Shown here: positions 49,701 to 60,800 of the stretch, in pieces
Layout: every line of letters begins with the position of its first letter
Position numbering within the stretch: the stretch's first letter is position 1
Assembly (NCBI GenBank): GCA_029721515.1
Contig: CM056558.1
Coordinates: forward strand, 11,997,240 to 12,061,239
Direction of reading: 5' to 3'
From: Synanceia verrucosa
Taxonomy: Eukaryota; Chordata; Actinopteri; Perciformes; Synanceiidae
Length of the DNA stretch: 64,000 bases
Translations under genes and position numbers: made by a program
The notes under the pieces: model-generated
What the model saw: the letters and a program-made list of their open reading frames with translations, nothing else
The model's database searches: none
Told to the model about the DNA's origin: nothing

Positions 49701-52700
49701 CTGTGTAGAATTGTAATGGTCAAGTTTTTGGTATGGTTATTTTTGGATGTTCAGTCCTAATTTGTTGGCTAGAATTTTAACATATTCCTTTAGGGCTGAA
49801 CGATATATCATTTTCAGATCTCAAATTCAGACAACACGATCCTGTGATCGTCAAAGCTGCGTTTTTTTGCAGTGCTTCTGACTGACAGGATCTGTTGTTT
49901 TAATTATTTTACATATGTGCCATCTCCCTACCGTCCTGCCAAGCTCACCAATCTGAAGCGGCATGCTTACTCGTGGACAGATCACGCTAACCAATCAGTG
50001 TGTTAACCTGCTGCTCCTGCTTTGTAACGTTAACGTGTTGTAGAAATTACTTCAGCGGAAACAGAAGCAGAGCAGGGGATTTAATCTCCAAGACAAACAG
50101 CACGACTGTCATGAGGCGGTATCTGGGGTTTGAGGCTGCAGACGTGCACCAGAAACAGGAACTGTGCGTAAAACCTGTCGCCCTAAAGTTGTAACACCCA
50201 CAGAAACACAGCCAACTTTTACCGACACTTGAAAAATCACCACAGGCATTTGCATGAGGAGGGCATGACAAAAAAGTCTGGTGAAAAGTCTAATGGAAAT
50301 GATTTACATGCTCAGATGTTACTAGGGACGAGGGGACATGTCCCCCTCAGATTGATAGTGACGCTGATCCATCTCCCCACTTTCCAGCATAAGGAGACAA
50401 ACAGCAGCAGTAAAAAAGAGCATAATGTAATTGCAGCAGCAGCGGGAGCTCAGCGGTTATGTTTAGCCCGCGGTGTATTCAACAATGTCGGACTTTCCAA
50501 GCTCCAAATCAGAATTTAAATCTCCAACTCAGAAAGTCGGATTAATCTCTTCAAAAAGATATTCATGCTATCTGCTACTGACGTAAACAGTAAACATGTT
50601 TTGTTGTACGTCTATAATGCTGGAAGCGCTGCGAACACTACTCTTTGGGGTTATGTTGAATTGAGCTCCAAGTTCCAACTTTCAGTGAATACACCATAAT
50701 GCAAACTTTTACTCCTAAAAAGTAACAGGTTATGGCCTGCAGCTGGTGATCATCATCAGAATGTTGTCTAGTATGTCTACCATGATAGAGCCTTAATTGC
50801 ACAAAAATAACCTATTGAGTTGAAATCATAACATAATAATAATCATTATTGATGACATACAGTCATTGTGTAATTTTCTGTCATGTTTATAAAGGTCACT
50901 GTACACATTGTGAATATGGCACTGAAGTTTCATTTGAAGAAAATCGTGAATCGAATTGAAATCCAAATATCTGCCAGAAAAATCGCAATTCAATCTTTTC
51001 CTAAAATCGTTCAGCCCTATATTCCTTTACCCATTACACATTTTAATTTAACTTATTTGATAAATTGTAATGTTGGATTGGATGTGTCTTCTGCTGATGC
51101 TGTTATAACATATATTCACATTTTACAGTTTATTAGATTCACCTAGCACTAACCTAATATAATTAAGCAGTCCTGCAATAATTCATTACATACTGTAAAT
51201 ATGCATTATCTGCTTTCATAGTATTTGATTTGATATACTATGTCATAACCTAAAAATCCCTCTGCTATCATTTTCTTCTCTGTAGTGCCTGATTTTCCTA
51301 GATGACCCACAGGCTGTGAGTGACATCCTGGAGAAGCTAGTGAAGGAGGACAACCTGCTGATGGCTTATCAGATCTGCTTTGACCTGTATGAGAGCGCCA
51401 GCCAGCAGTTCCTCTCCTCTGTCATCCAGAACTTGCGCACTGTTGGAACACCTATCCCTGCAGTCCCTGGCTCTACAAATACAGGCACTGTTCCCACACC
51501 AGACAAAGACAGGTGGGCAGGGGAAGAAAATAAGGACACACTAACATAGAAGTTAACATACAAACAAACAAAGTGACGTTAACACAAGGGTTTGAATATA
51601 GTGCAATATACTGTACATGTGCACCTTAAAGTCCATAAGGCCAAGTACAGTGACTATTTAAGGTACTGGACTGACTAACTAAACACCTATCCCTGCAGTC
51701 CCTGGCTCTACAAATACAGGCACTGTTCCCACACCAGACAAAGACAGGTGGGCAGGGGAAGAAAATAAGGACACACTAACATAGAAGTTAACATACAAAC
51801 AAACAAAGTGACGTTAACACAAGGGTTTGAATATAGTGCAATATACTGTACATGTGCACCTTAAAGTCCATAAGGCCAAGTACAGTGACTATTTAAGGTA
51901 CCTGGACTGACTAACTAAAACTGTACATAATCAAGTTAGTCATTAATGAGTTATTTTTTGTGTTAACAGTGATGCAATGGAGACGGATGACAAGGCAGGA
52001 AGCTCCCCTGCTGGAAAACCAGTAGAAATGGTACGCTCTTTTAATTGTTTTCTACTGTAGCACTTATTGACACCAGATCAAACTTTTCCTTGCATCCAGA
52101 TATTTGTTTTGGTGGACAGCTCATCATATTGCTTCTCTGTGTCATTATAGAAAGATGAGCCCAAAGACCAGAATGCCAAGATGATTAAAATCCTTAGCGG
52201 GGAGATGGCCATTGAGCTGCACTTGCAGTTCCTAATCCGAAATAACAACACAGATCTAATGATCCTTAAAAACACAAAGGTAATGTCGGCTAGCTACTAG
52301 ATGAATAGCTTTGTGAACACAAATGATTAAACTACTGTTGACACTGAAATGAGCTGCAGCTTCCATGTGGGCTTTTATTCATTTTTTTTCTCTGTCACTT
52401 TAGGATGCAGTTCGAAATTCGGTTTGCCACACAGCTACAGTAATAGCCAACTCTTTCATGCACACAGGAACCACAAGTGACCAGTTCCTCAGGTAATTGT
52501 GCTGGCACAACAGCAACATGTATTTTTGCTCAGAGAGATGAAGAAAAATATGCTTAGTCCAAGTGACATTTGACAGATACCCTTATTTGTCCCTGTAGAG
52601 AAAACTTGGAATGGCTTGCAAGAGCCACCAACTGGGCAAAGTTCACAGCCACTGCAAGTCTGGGTGTCATCCACAAGGTAAACTTAGGTCACAATGATGC

Positions 52701-55700
52701 TAATATAAGCAAATTAAACAAACATAACAAATTTTATCATGAACACAACATGCTGTGTTTTTCAGGGTCATGAGAAGGAAGCTCTCCAGTTAATGGCTAC
52801 CTACTTGCCCAAAGACACCTCCCCAGGCTCAGCCTACCAGGAAGGAGGCGGCCTGTATGCTCTTGGACTGATTCATGCCAATCATGGAGGAGACATCATT
52901 GACTATCTGCTCAGTCAGCTCAAGAATGCCAGCAATGATGTGAGTTTTTGACTTTTACTTTAAATTAGAGCTGTAACGATGCATTGCGAAAAAAATCTAT
53001 AACGAATGTGTCGTACAAACAGAACAGATTATATTGTGGCTGCCAGTGAGACGGAGGTCACCTATTGTCTGGGCACATAGACGATCACAGTGCTGGTGGG
53101 ACACCATTGTTCTGGGTTTCACTGAGCAACAGTTTGTGCAGAACTTCCATGTGTCCTTGGAGTCCTTTCAATACATTTGCAATTGAACCAGGAAGTATTT
53201 ACTCCGGTCTTGTTGGTCGCAATAACCCCACCCCAAGCCCCTGAAGTAATCGGTGTTTAGCTCTGGACCAGCAAATCAGCCTGACCACCTGATCAGGACA
53301 GCTGGTGCCTCGGACCCAGCCCAGTGTCGCAGAGCCAGACTGGTGCCGTCTGTGATACTTTATTAGTACAATAATTTGATTGGTTTTGGAGTGTCAGTGA
53401 TTTACAGCTGGCGATAAATGGTCAAGAAGAGGTCCTATTGAGTAAAATAGTGTCTGGTTTATTTAACACAGGTGGCTCACCTGTTCAGACAGGGTACAGA
53501 GGGTGTAACTGCTATTGAAAAAAATAAGTGTCGTGTAGTGTTGTATACAGTCATCAGGAATTTCAGTAAAGTATAAGTCATGAGCGGAAATATGCGGCAC
53601 AGTGAGAAAAAGAACCTCAGAATAATGCTGACAATAATATCATTTATTGGCAATAAGTTGTGGGACAATATATTGTACAGCAAAATTTGTTTTCGCAACA
53701 GGCCTAGTCGCAAGTGATTTTGAACTCAAAGATGCACAGACCAGTTTCAAATCAGAGTTGTGGCAGCATTTTGGTTTCCCTGTGTGCAAAAATTAAAAGG
53801 GGTTTTAAAAATAATTTTTGTTGTTTAAGATAAAATAGAATTACAGCTGCACTTTTAAGAAGAGGACATATGCGTTGCACAATTTACCGAGAGATAAAAA
53901 GGGATTCTCTTTAATTTGTTAAAGATAAGAGAAAATGTGTAGTTTTTAGAGATCTAAATATTATTTTTGAATGTGCATTCACTGCATAGTTTGTGTTTTA
54001 AAGTTACACCCTACCTCAGAAATGTTTTTTGTTTTTGTCTGAGAAATGATTAAAGGAATCTTTTTAAGTAAGACTTTGTCTGCAAGTTCATTCTGTTAAA
54101 ATAAATTGTGAGAAAAACGTATCATTAAACCAGTGTCAGAAATCGTATTGAATTGTGAGTTTTCAGTTATATACTAAAATGTCACATAAAATGATTACTG
54201 AAAGAGGGGAATCATCTGTTTTGAACTAAGTCATCAAGTAAGACCATTTGTCTATGAAAAATATTATACTTTAGGATAAAGTTTGTAGCCAAGACCAGCA
54301 GCTAGTTGCAGGTGGTAACCTTCTGTATGTTTCTGTTTCTGTGTTTTCTTTCTCACAGTGTGTTTTTCATCTTTTGTTTCGCAGATTGTCCGTCATGGTG
54401 GCGCTCTTGGCCTTGGCTTGGCTGCGTTGGGCACAGCCAGGCAGGATGTTTATGACCTCCTTAAGTCCAACCTTTACCAGGATGATGCTGTTACTGGTGT
54501 GTAGGCTTTGTACAAAATCAATTCAGAATTGCAGAATGTTGAACCAGTTTTTGGCCCTTACGACTCACCTAAACATAACCTTTTAACCAAAATGACAAAA
54601 AATATTAGTATTTTGATGATGAAATTAAGCTTGAATTATGAAATCCTTGAAACTAAACCTAAAAACTCTCTATTATGGTATGAATCAATTCTCACAAATG
54701 TGTTTGATATGCAGTGCTGCAGCATATTTTGAGTTACTGCACATTGGCAGTAACATCAAATATCTGTTGATTTTTTTTTATTTTTTTTTTTTTATTCTTT
54801 GAAAGGAAAAACAAAACAAGTTATGCTCACAACATATTGTAATCATACAGGTGAAGCTGCGGGCCTAGCCCTGGGTCTGGTTATGCTGGGCTCCAAGTCA
54901 GCTCAGGCAATTGAGGACATGGTAGGCTATGCTCAGGAGACACAGCACGAGAAGATCTTGCGTGGTCTGGCAGTGGGAATTGCTCTGGTCATGTATGGAC
55001 GCATGGAGGAGGCTGATGCCCTCATTGAAAGCCTCTGCAGAGACAAGGTAAGGCTGAAAGACCATCAGCAATCATGTCAAGTACACAATGAGAGAGTTGC
55101 TTTTTTTTTTTTTTTTTTTTTTCCAAAAGCCATTAGTGCAGCTCATGCATATAGTAACACAATACATACGGATTGACACAAGCTTGATTAATCCTGGGAG
55201 AGAGTGACATGGGGAGGGTATAAAGACACCTCCATCTTACTAGATCATTGCTTTCCACATTTTGCAGATGTGCACTTCAATGTTTGATGTATTGAATCTT
55301 CCATGTACTGTTACAACCCTGGGATGTGTTTATTTCATGTCACATGACACGCCCTCTTTACTTTGTGCCAAGAATCCTTCTTTAATAGTCATGTGTGAAA
55401 TGACTTGTGCATCCAGACACAAAGACTCAAAGCTCTGCTTTCCCTCACTGTTTATGAAAGGACCCCATCCTGCGGCGCTCTGGTATGTACACAGTGGGCA
55501 TGGCCTACTGTGGCTCTGGGAACAATAAGGCCATCCGACGTCTGCTACATGTCGCTGTAAGTGTTTTCTGTTTGCCCCTTTTCAGTTTATCATTGGCTGT
55601 GAAGCAGTGCCAACAGGTCTGCACAACTGTAACTGGTACCCTAATTCATATTGGTTTATTACTGATGATCAAAATGAAAAAAACATCCTGAGTTCTATCG

Positions 55701-56106
55701 AAATATTCTGCCAGTGGTTAAAGCACAAGATTCAGTTCAGTAGGTGTGCCTGAATGTGGGGCATTGCAGCACTTAAACTCAGAAAAACATAGTTGATGAG
55801 ATTATAGTGAATTTAAATATATGCCGAGGTGTTTTTGGTGCAAATGCAACACACTTCAGGAGTGTGAGCCACTTGTTGTCCAGTAGATGGCACCTTATAC
55901 AAGCGAAAATTATTAAATGGTTGTAATAGTGGAGCATATTCCGCACACAGTGTGAGCCTGAAGGGAGCTCCATCATTAAAGTTGATAATGAGGCTCAGAA
56001 TCAGCTTTGGTGATTTGACTGCCTTACTTCTCTTAATTTAGGTGAGTGATGTGAATGATGACGTCAGAAGGGCTGCTGTCGAGTCCATTGGTTTCATCTT
56101 ATTTAG
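46774..56106 (+). CDS. psmd1: PSMD1, 26S proteasome non-ATPase regulatory subunit 1 (Rpn2), partial at the right edge
   Basis: Scaffold subunit of the 19S regulatory particle base, which binds ATPases and ubiquitin receptors; cytosol and nucleus. Coding exons: 46774-46789, 47546-47589, 48043-48116, 48482-48651, 48954-49162, 49378-49521, 51286-51512, 51970-52030, 52151-52279, 52404-52492, 52599-52677, 52766-52939, 54385-54496, 54851-55047, 55461-55556, 56042-56106. All phases join, giving 1886 nt (about 628 of ~950 residues). It starts MITSAAGIISLLDEEEPQLK, almost identical to human. The N-terminal helical region is followed by proteasome/cyclosome repeats in exons 12-16 (GGGLYALGLIHANHGG, HGGALGLGLAALGTA, GEAAGLALGLVMLGS, RGLAVGIALVMYG). 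The last exon here ends with a phase-2 donor (TTTAG|GTAAGG); the remaining exons lie beyond 64000. Intron 6 carries a transposon, exon 7 a duplicated tail, and intron 16 houses HTR2B. Confidence 0.97.
49783..51027. mobile_element. hAT element with 8-bp target duplication in PSMD1 intron 6
   Basis: The element is 49791-51019 (1229 bp). Termini are TAGGGCTGAACGAT and ATCGTTCAGCCCTA, perfect 14-bp inverted repeats. It is flanked by TATTCCTT at 49783-49790 and 51020-51027; 8-bp duplications are diagnostic of hAT. Inside, 50111-50195 (MRRYLGFEAADVHQKQ) and, in another frame, 50205-50243 (NTANFYRHLKNHH) are fossils of the BED zinc finger at the start of hAT transposases. The catalytic domain is missing, so this is an internally deleted, immobile copy. 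Confidence 0.92.
51447..51917 (+). repeat. 235-bp tandem duplication covering the end of PSMD1 exon 7 and its splice donor
   Basis: Copy 1 (51447-51681) and copy 2 (51682-51917) appear identical except for one inserted base near 51902. Each holds the last ~66 nt of exon 7, its GT donor (51513 and 51748) and ~170 nt of intron. Using the second donor would read into an in-frame TAG near 51547-51549, so the first donor should be the productive one. This is either a very recent duplication or an assembly error. Confidence 0.9.
52967..53706. mobile_element. hAT-like transposon remnants in PSMD1 intron 12
   Basis: The left side begins AGAGCTGTAACGAT. The right side, read on the minus strand, begins CTAGGCCTGTTGCGAAAAC, followed by AAATTTTGCTGTACAATATA. 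Both resemble common teleost hAT termini from memory, but they do not match each other, so two partial elements are possible. No target duplication was found. Confidence 0.35.
55101..55122. repeat. Poly-T tract in PSMD1 intron 14
   Basis: About 22 consecutive T. There is no acceptor use nearby; the next exon starts at 55461. Confidence 0.9.
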
Positions 56107-57440
56107 GTAAGGACCAATTACTTGAGCTTTGTATACTGTTTTCCTTCTATGTATGCATCAGAGGACTTTATCTGCTCCTAATCATTGCATCAACCATAAA
56201 GTTGTATTTGTCCTTTTTTTTTTTTTTTTTTAAATTGCCAGTCTGCCCTAAAGTAATTCATCTTAACCTATAGTTACATCTGAAGTAGACTACATTAGAA
56301 GAATAGTCAGTGCTTGTCCTAATGTGTCTGTTTCTGTCACAAATATGACACTGAAATATTTTTTTACTGTTTCCTGCTTTCCACACAAAATATAACTCTT
56401 AATATTTTTATTGGTTCTTATCAAATAAGGAGGTATTAGTAGTTAGATAGTTAAACATTGGCATGTTAAAACATTTTTTCTTTATTCTTGCTTCTGTCAC
56501 CTTTTATGTTCGACACTGCTGACAAGATATAGTTGGACATCTCCTCAGTGGTGGTAATAGGAAATTTAAATGCACTGTCGTCTGTAATTAAAAATGGCAT
56601 TCTGGTCTTCCATGGAAGGTATTCATGTCAGAGGAAGCTCAACATACTTGTCACTGTCACCCACACGTTTTCTCTTTCTATTTATAGGGGTTCATCGCTC
56701 TTAGACAGACATGAATTTACCCATCAGAGCAAAGCAGTGTTAACCAAATATCAGGGTGTAAATTTTAGGCCCAAAAAAGGCCATGTGATGTTATGTGTGA
56801 TCAGTTGGCCGCTAGATAAACTTTGTAAATCTTCAATTTGTTTAGAAAGATGTCAGCATCAAAACGTCCTAAAGGTTCAAAGATAACTTGCACCAGTCCC
56901 GCAATCTATACACTAGTACACAAGAAAAATCGCTTTCATTTGAAAAGTCTTAAGTGTCTGCTGTTCCTACTAAATAAACAGTTTCTGTAGCAATGAGACA
57001 GGGTCTGTTTAGGCAATAATAAAACCCTGGTATGCAAGTGTGTTGTGTCAGTCATATGGTATATGCAAATCTCATACAGCAATAAACATTGCTATGATAG
57101 ATAGGTTTCATTTTTGCTGTGCAAATTGTTATTATTTGGATGGCCACAGTAACATGCCAGAGACTGTTGCATAAATGGACAGTAAATAATAGTGCTGAGT
57201 AGACCAGTTCCCACAGTTTTCTTACCTGGCATTCCAGTATTTGTTTTCGGCTGATCCTTTGAGGCTGTGTAATTTACACTGTTTATTTGGCTGTCCTATT
57301 GCACTAAGGTCATCACTGGTTCTTCAGAAAGACATTTTATACTTGCGGAAGAAATGAAGTAGAATAAGAATGTAGATATCAACAGTAAATTAACACAGAT
57401 GCTTGTAATTAGTGGAGTTTTCTTTCAGTTTACAACACAA
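56107..57440. other. PSMD1 intron 16, 5' part
   Basis: AT-rich intronic sequence before the 3' end of the nested HTR2B gene. No exon-like open frame with splice signals is seen on either strand. Confidence 0.5.
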
Positions 57441-57445
57441 AATAT

Positions 57446-57496
57446 TTTATTGAACACTTTTCGGTTTCTATTTGATCAGATTTTTTTTTCTTTATT
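57446..57496 (-). terminator. Candidate poly-A signals of HTR2B
   Basis: TTTATT at 57491-57496 and 57446-57451 reads AATAAA on the minus strand, about 390-440 nt beyond the HTR2B stop codon. A 3' UTR of this size is plausible. Confidence 0.4.
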
Positions 57497-57884
57497 ATAT
57501 ACAGTCAGTCCTTCTAGGTGCAGTACACATACATACGTGTTTCTCAAAAGTCCAGCAAATACAATGAGTATCATTTCAAGATTGCAGTGTATTGTGTCTT
57601 GCAGAAAAGATTTGAAAAGTTGAGTTATGTTTGTCTTAACAAAATCAAAGCATGTGGTCTGAGATGGTTTACAGAGTATTGAAAAGAGCAGCATAGGAAT
57701 ATATTTGTATACTGAATTGTGTTTCCAGGTTATCACTGTCATGATTCCTCAACTTTTTGAACACTCAACTCTCACAAACTCTTCTAGAACAAAATGAACC
57801 AGCTTAAGAATTCACATTATTTTGGTCTGTCTTAAAGGTTCTCATGCATTATGAGTATTTGTATTGTGGGACTGGCTGGTATCT

Positions 57885-60800
57885 TTATACACGACTAACA
57901 TGTTCCTCTTGCTTACCACCTTCATTTTCAGTCAAGAGCATTGTATCTAACACAACACCGTTGGCTGTCTGTACAGCTGCTTTTCGGCACCTCAGTGGAC
58001 TTTGGTAGCTAACTGTACCAATGCCGTTCTTCATTCCCCGCTTCATGAACAGTTTAGAGTTTTCTGCCATGGAAGATTTGAATGAAATTTGTGTAAGGGT
58101 CCCTTCTATATTTGATGCCCTTGGGTTCCCTCCAGTCCCATGACTGACAGCGTTTTCGTAATTGCAGGTGATGAAACGTGTGAATGCTTGCCTGAAAGTT
58201 TTGTTGAATAGGGTGTAGACCAGCGGGTTGATGCCCGATGACACATAACCCACCCAAACAAAGATCTCCATGAGGCGGGCAATTACTTGAACATCACAGC
58301 TGGTGCATAGCACAGAGGTGATGTTAGTGATGAAGAAAGGGCACCACATGACTACAAACAGGAGGAAGACAATACCTAGCACCTTTGAGGCACGCTGTTC
58401 ATTGCTTAGAGTCTGCATTGACTTCTTGCCCATTGTTGACATTCTCCGAAAGGACATGCCATCTCCTGTAGGAGAGTTTGTTGTGCCTGCATATGTTTTT
58501 TCTTGCATCCTGGGAACTCTGGTGTCCAGCATGTTTTGTTGCTCAGTTTGAGATGCAGTCACAGTCTGTTCTCTTTGAAAAACTGTGGCGACTGTTGGGT
58601 AGCTGAAGCGCTGAGTCACCTTTGACCTGAGCAAATAAACCTTTTTGCGTAACACCTGGACAGTAAGTAGGTAGATGACCATCATGATGGTCAGAGGGAT
58701 GAAGAATGCCGCCAAGGAGCCAAACATGATAAACTCCCGGAAGGTGTCTGTTTTCAGCAAGCATGTGTGGTTACTGTTGAAAGTTATGTTGTTGGGAAAA
58801 CGGTTGTCCTTAAGCCCCTTAATTGGAATCGGGATGGCGATACCTGGAAAATGAAAAGAACAGTTAGTATTGGCAACTTTTTGCAAATTAAAGTATTCTC
58901 TGGTTTTTGCATTTAAACTAATAATTAAAAATTATCTGGCTATCTTACACACCTAATAATTAATTATCTATTTTTTCCTGATATTAATACATTTCGGTAA
59001 TGTTTCTTTTTTATTTTTTGGAAAGACATTCCTGTGTTTTGTTTTTTTTTCTGTGAGATAGTGGAAGTAAACAAAAGATTCTTATTCAATTAAAGGATTG
59101 TGTTAGGACTAACAGACACATCCTGATTGGAGGGCTTCTTTTTCATTTTTAAATCAAATAACAAATCATCCATGGCTCACCATGATCCCTTTTAATCACT
59201 AACAGCAATGTTTATATCCTGACTGTTCTGCTCTCTTCATTTCATTGGATCTTCTGGCTTTGAAGCTCGAATGAAATCAAACCCATCAGCCAAACCAAGT
59301 GCTTTTAGTGGTCTGTGCACTGAGCAATGAGCAGCAATTCCTCAGTGAATTGGCCAAATCTTTACATTCGTGTTAAAATTTAATGGGCACAAGCTTCTTT
59401 TTATTTTCTTACTGTAAATCTAGAATGATAAATGGATCCTCAACAACAACCTCATACAAGACCTTTAGAGGAGGAAACCTTTCTATTCCCAAAACCTGCA
59501 TTCTTAAAACATTAAAACACCTTTTCATGACCTCTGCAAACTGCAACTTGTTTTAGATGCACAAGCAACATTACTTTTTGGACAAACTTCAGTATTTTTT
59601 GGATTTTTAACTTGTTTGACATAGTCATTAACATCTTTACCTCATTGAGTGCCATCAACATATATATATATATACTGTACGTCGTGGTTTTTAGGTGGCT
59701 AGCACAAGGGGGCAATTTTTGGGCTTCTGGGATAGGTAGTCAGAGCATGAAAGAGAGTAGATCAAAGACACAGAGATCGAAGCACGAAGTGGAGGCGTCG
59801 GGATCGGAGAGCATAGCAATCGGTATTAGAAAAAAAGTGCAAATATTGGTGAGACTAGCCCCTGTTGAACCTCAGTTAAAACAAGAATGGAACAAATTGC
59901 AAACAAACATTTTCTCATGATGAAATAGAGAGTCTTTTCTTTAATTGTAGCTATTCTGTGTTTTCAGAGTCATAGTACAAAATATTTTATGGTCTCCCAC
60001 CAGGTCTGCTACGTACATGTCAACACATCAAGTTCATGAGAAATCACTTATCAAGTCAAAGACTACTGCAGATTGAGAAAGTTAAGGAGTTAAAGAAACT
60101 GTTATGCTTACAAATGGATATGAGCCACACCAGTGCAATCTTCAACATCGCTTTGGCTCTGGATTTGTACTGGCTGTGTTGGATTGGTTTCTTGATGGCA
60201 ATGTAGCGATCCAGTGAAATGGCGCATAGGTGCATGATGGATGCAGTAGAAAACAGCACATCGAGGAACAGCCAAATGGGGCAGAGGGGCTCTGGAAGAG
60301 GCCAATCAGAGTCTAAAGAGAAGATGAGACAGAAATTCAGTAAGATTATAAGCTGATGCCTTGCAGTTGGTTTTCATTTGTACATGAGTTATCAGTGGAG
60401 GTGTCTCGACAGTTAGCAACCCCTTAAGAGATTTTTTTCCCCTCTTTTGTATTTCCTGGCTGACAGGAAGTTACTTGGACCAAAGCGCTAACAGAATGGA
60501 AATGAAAAGGTCTGTAATATATACATGTGGTGTGACCTAAAAAAAATAATATAGAAATTCCAAATGGAATTTGGTCTAGCACACCACCAGTTATGGCAGA
60601 TGTACCACAATGGCAAGGGATTAAAAGTAGCACTCAAGCAAAAGATTGGTGTTTGTTTATCTCTTTGAGGAATGACTTTACTGGAAAAAGAAGGGTTCAC
60701 TGACTGTTTATGGAGCTAAAAGCTCTTTATGTAGATGTGCTGGAGACTATGCTCAACAGTAGTGTTTATTTTCATTTCCAGGCATAAAATTGGCAAGTAA

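Noticed and set aside
59612..59920. 102-codon open frame in HTR2B intron 2
   Set aside because: Starts in AT-repeat sequence and has no conserved motif or splice signals.
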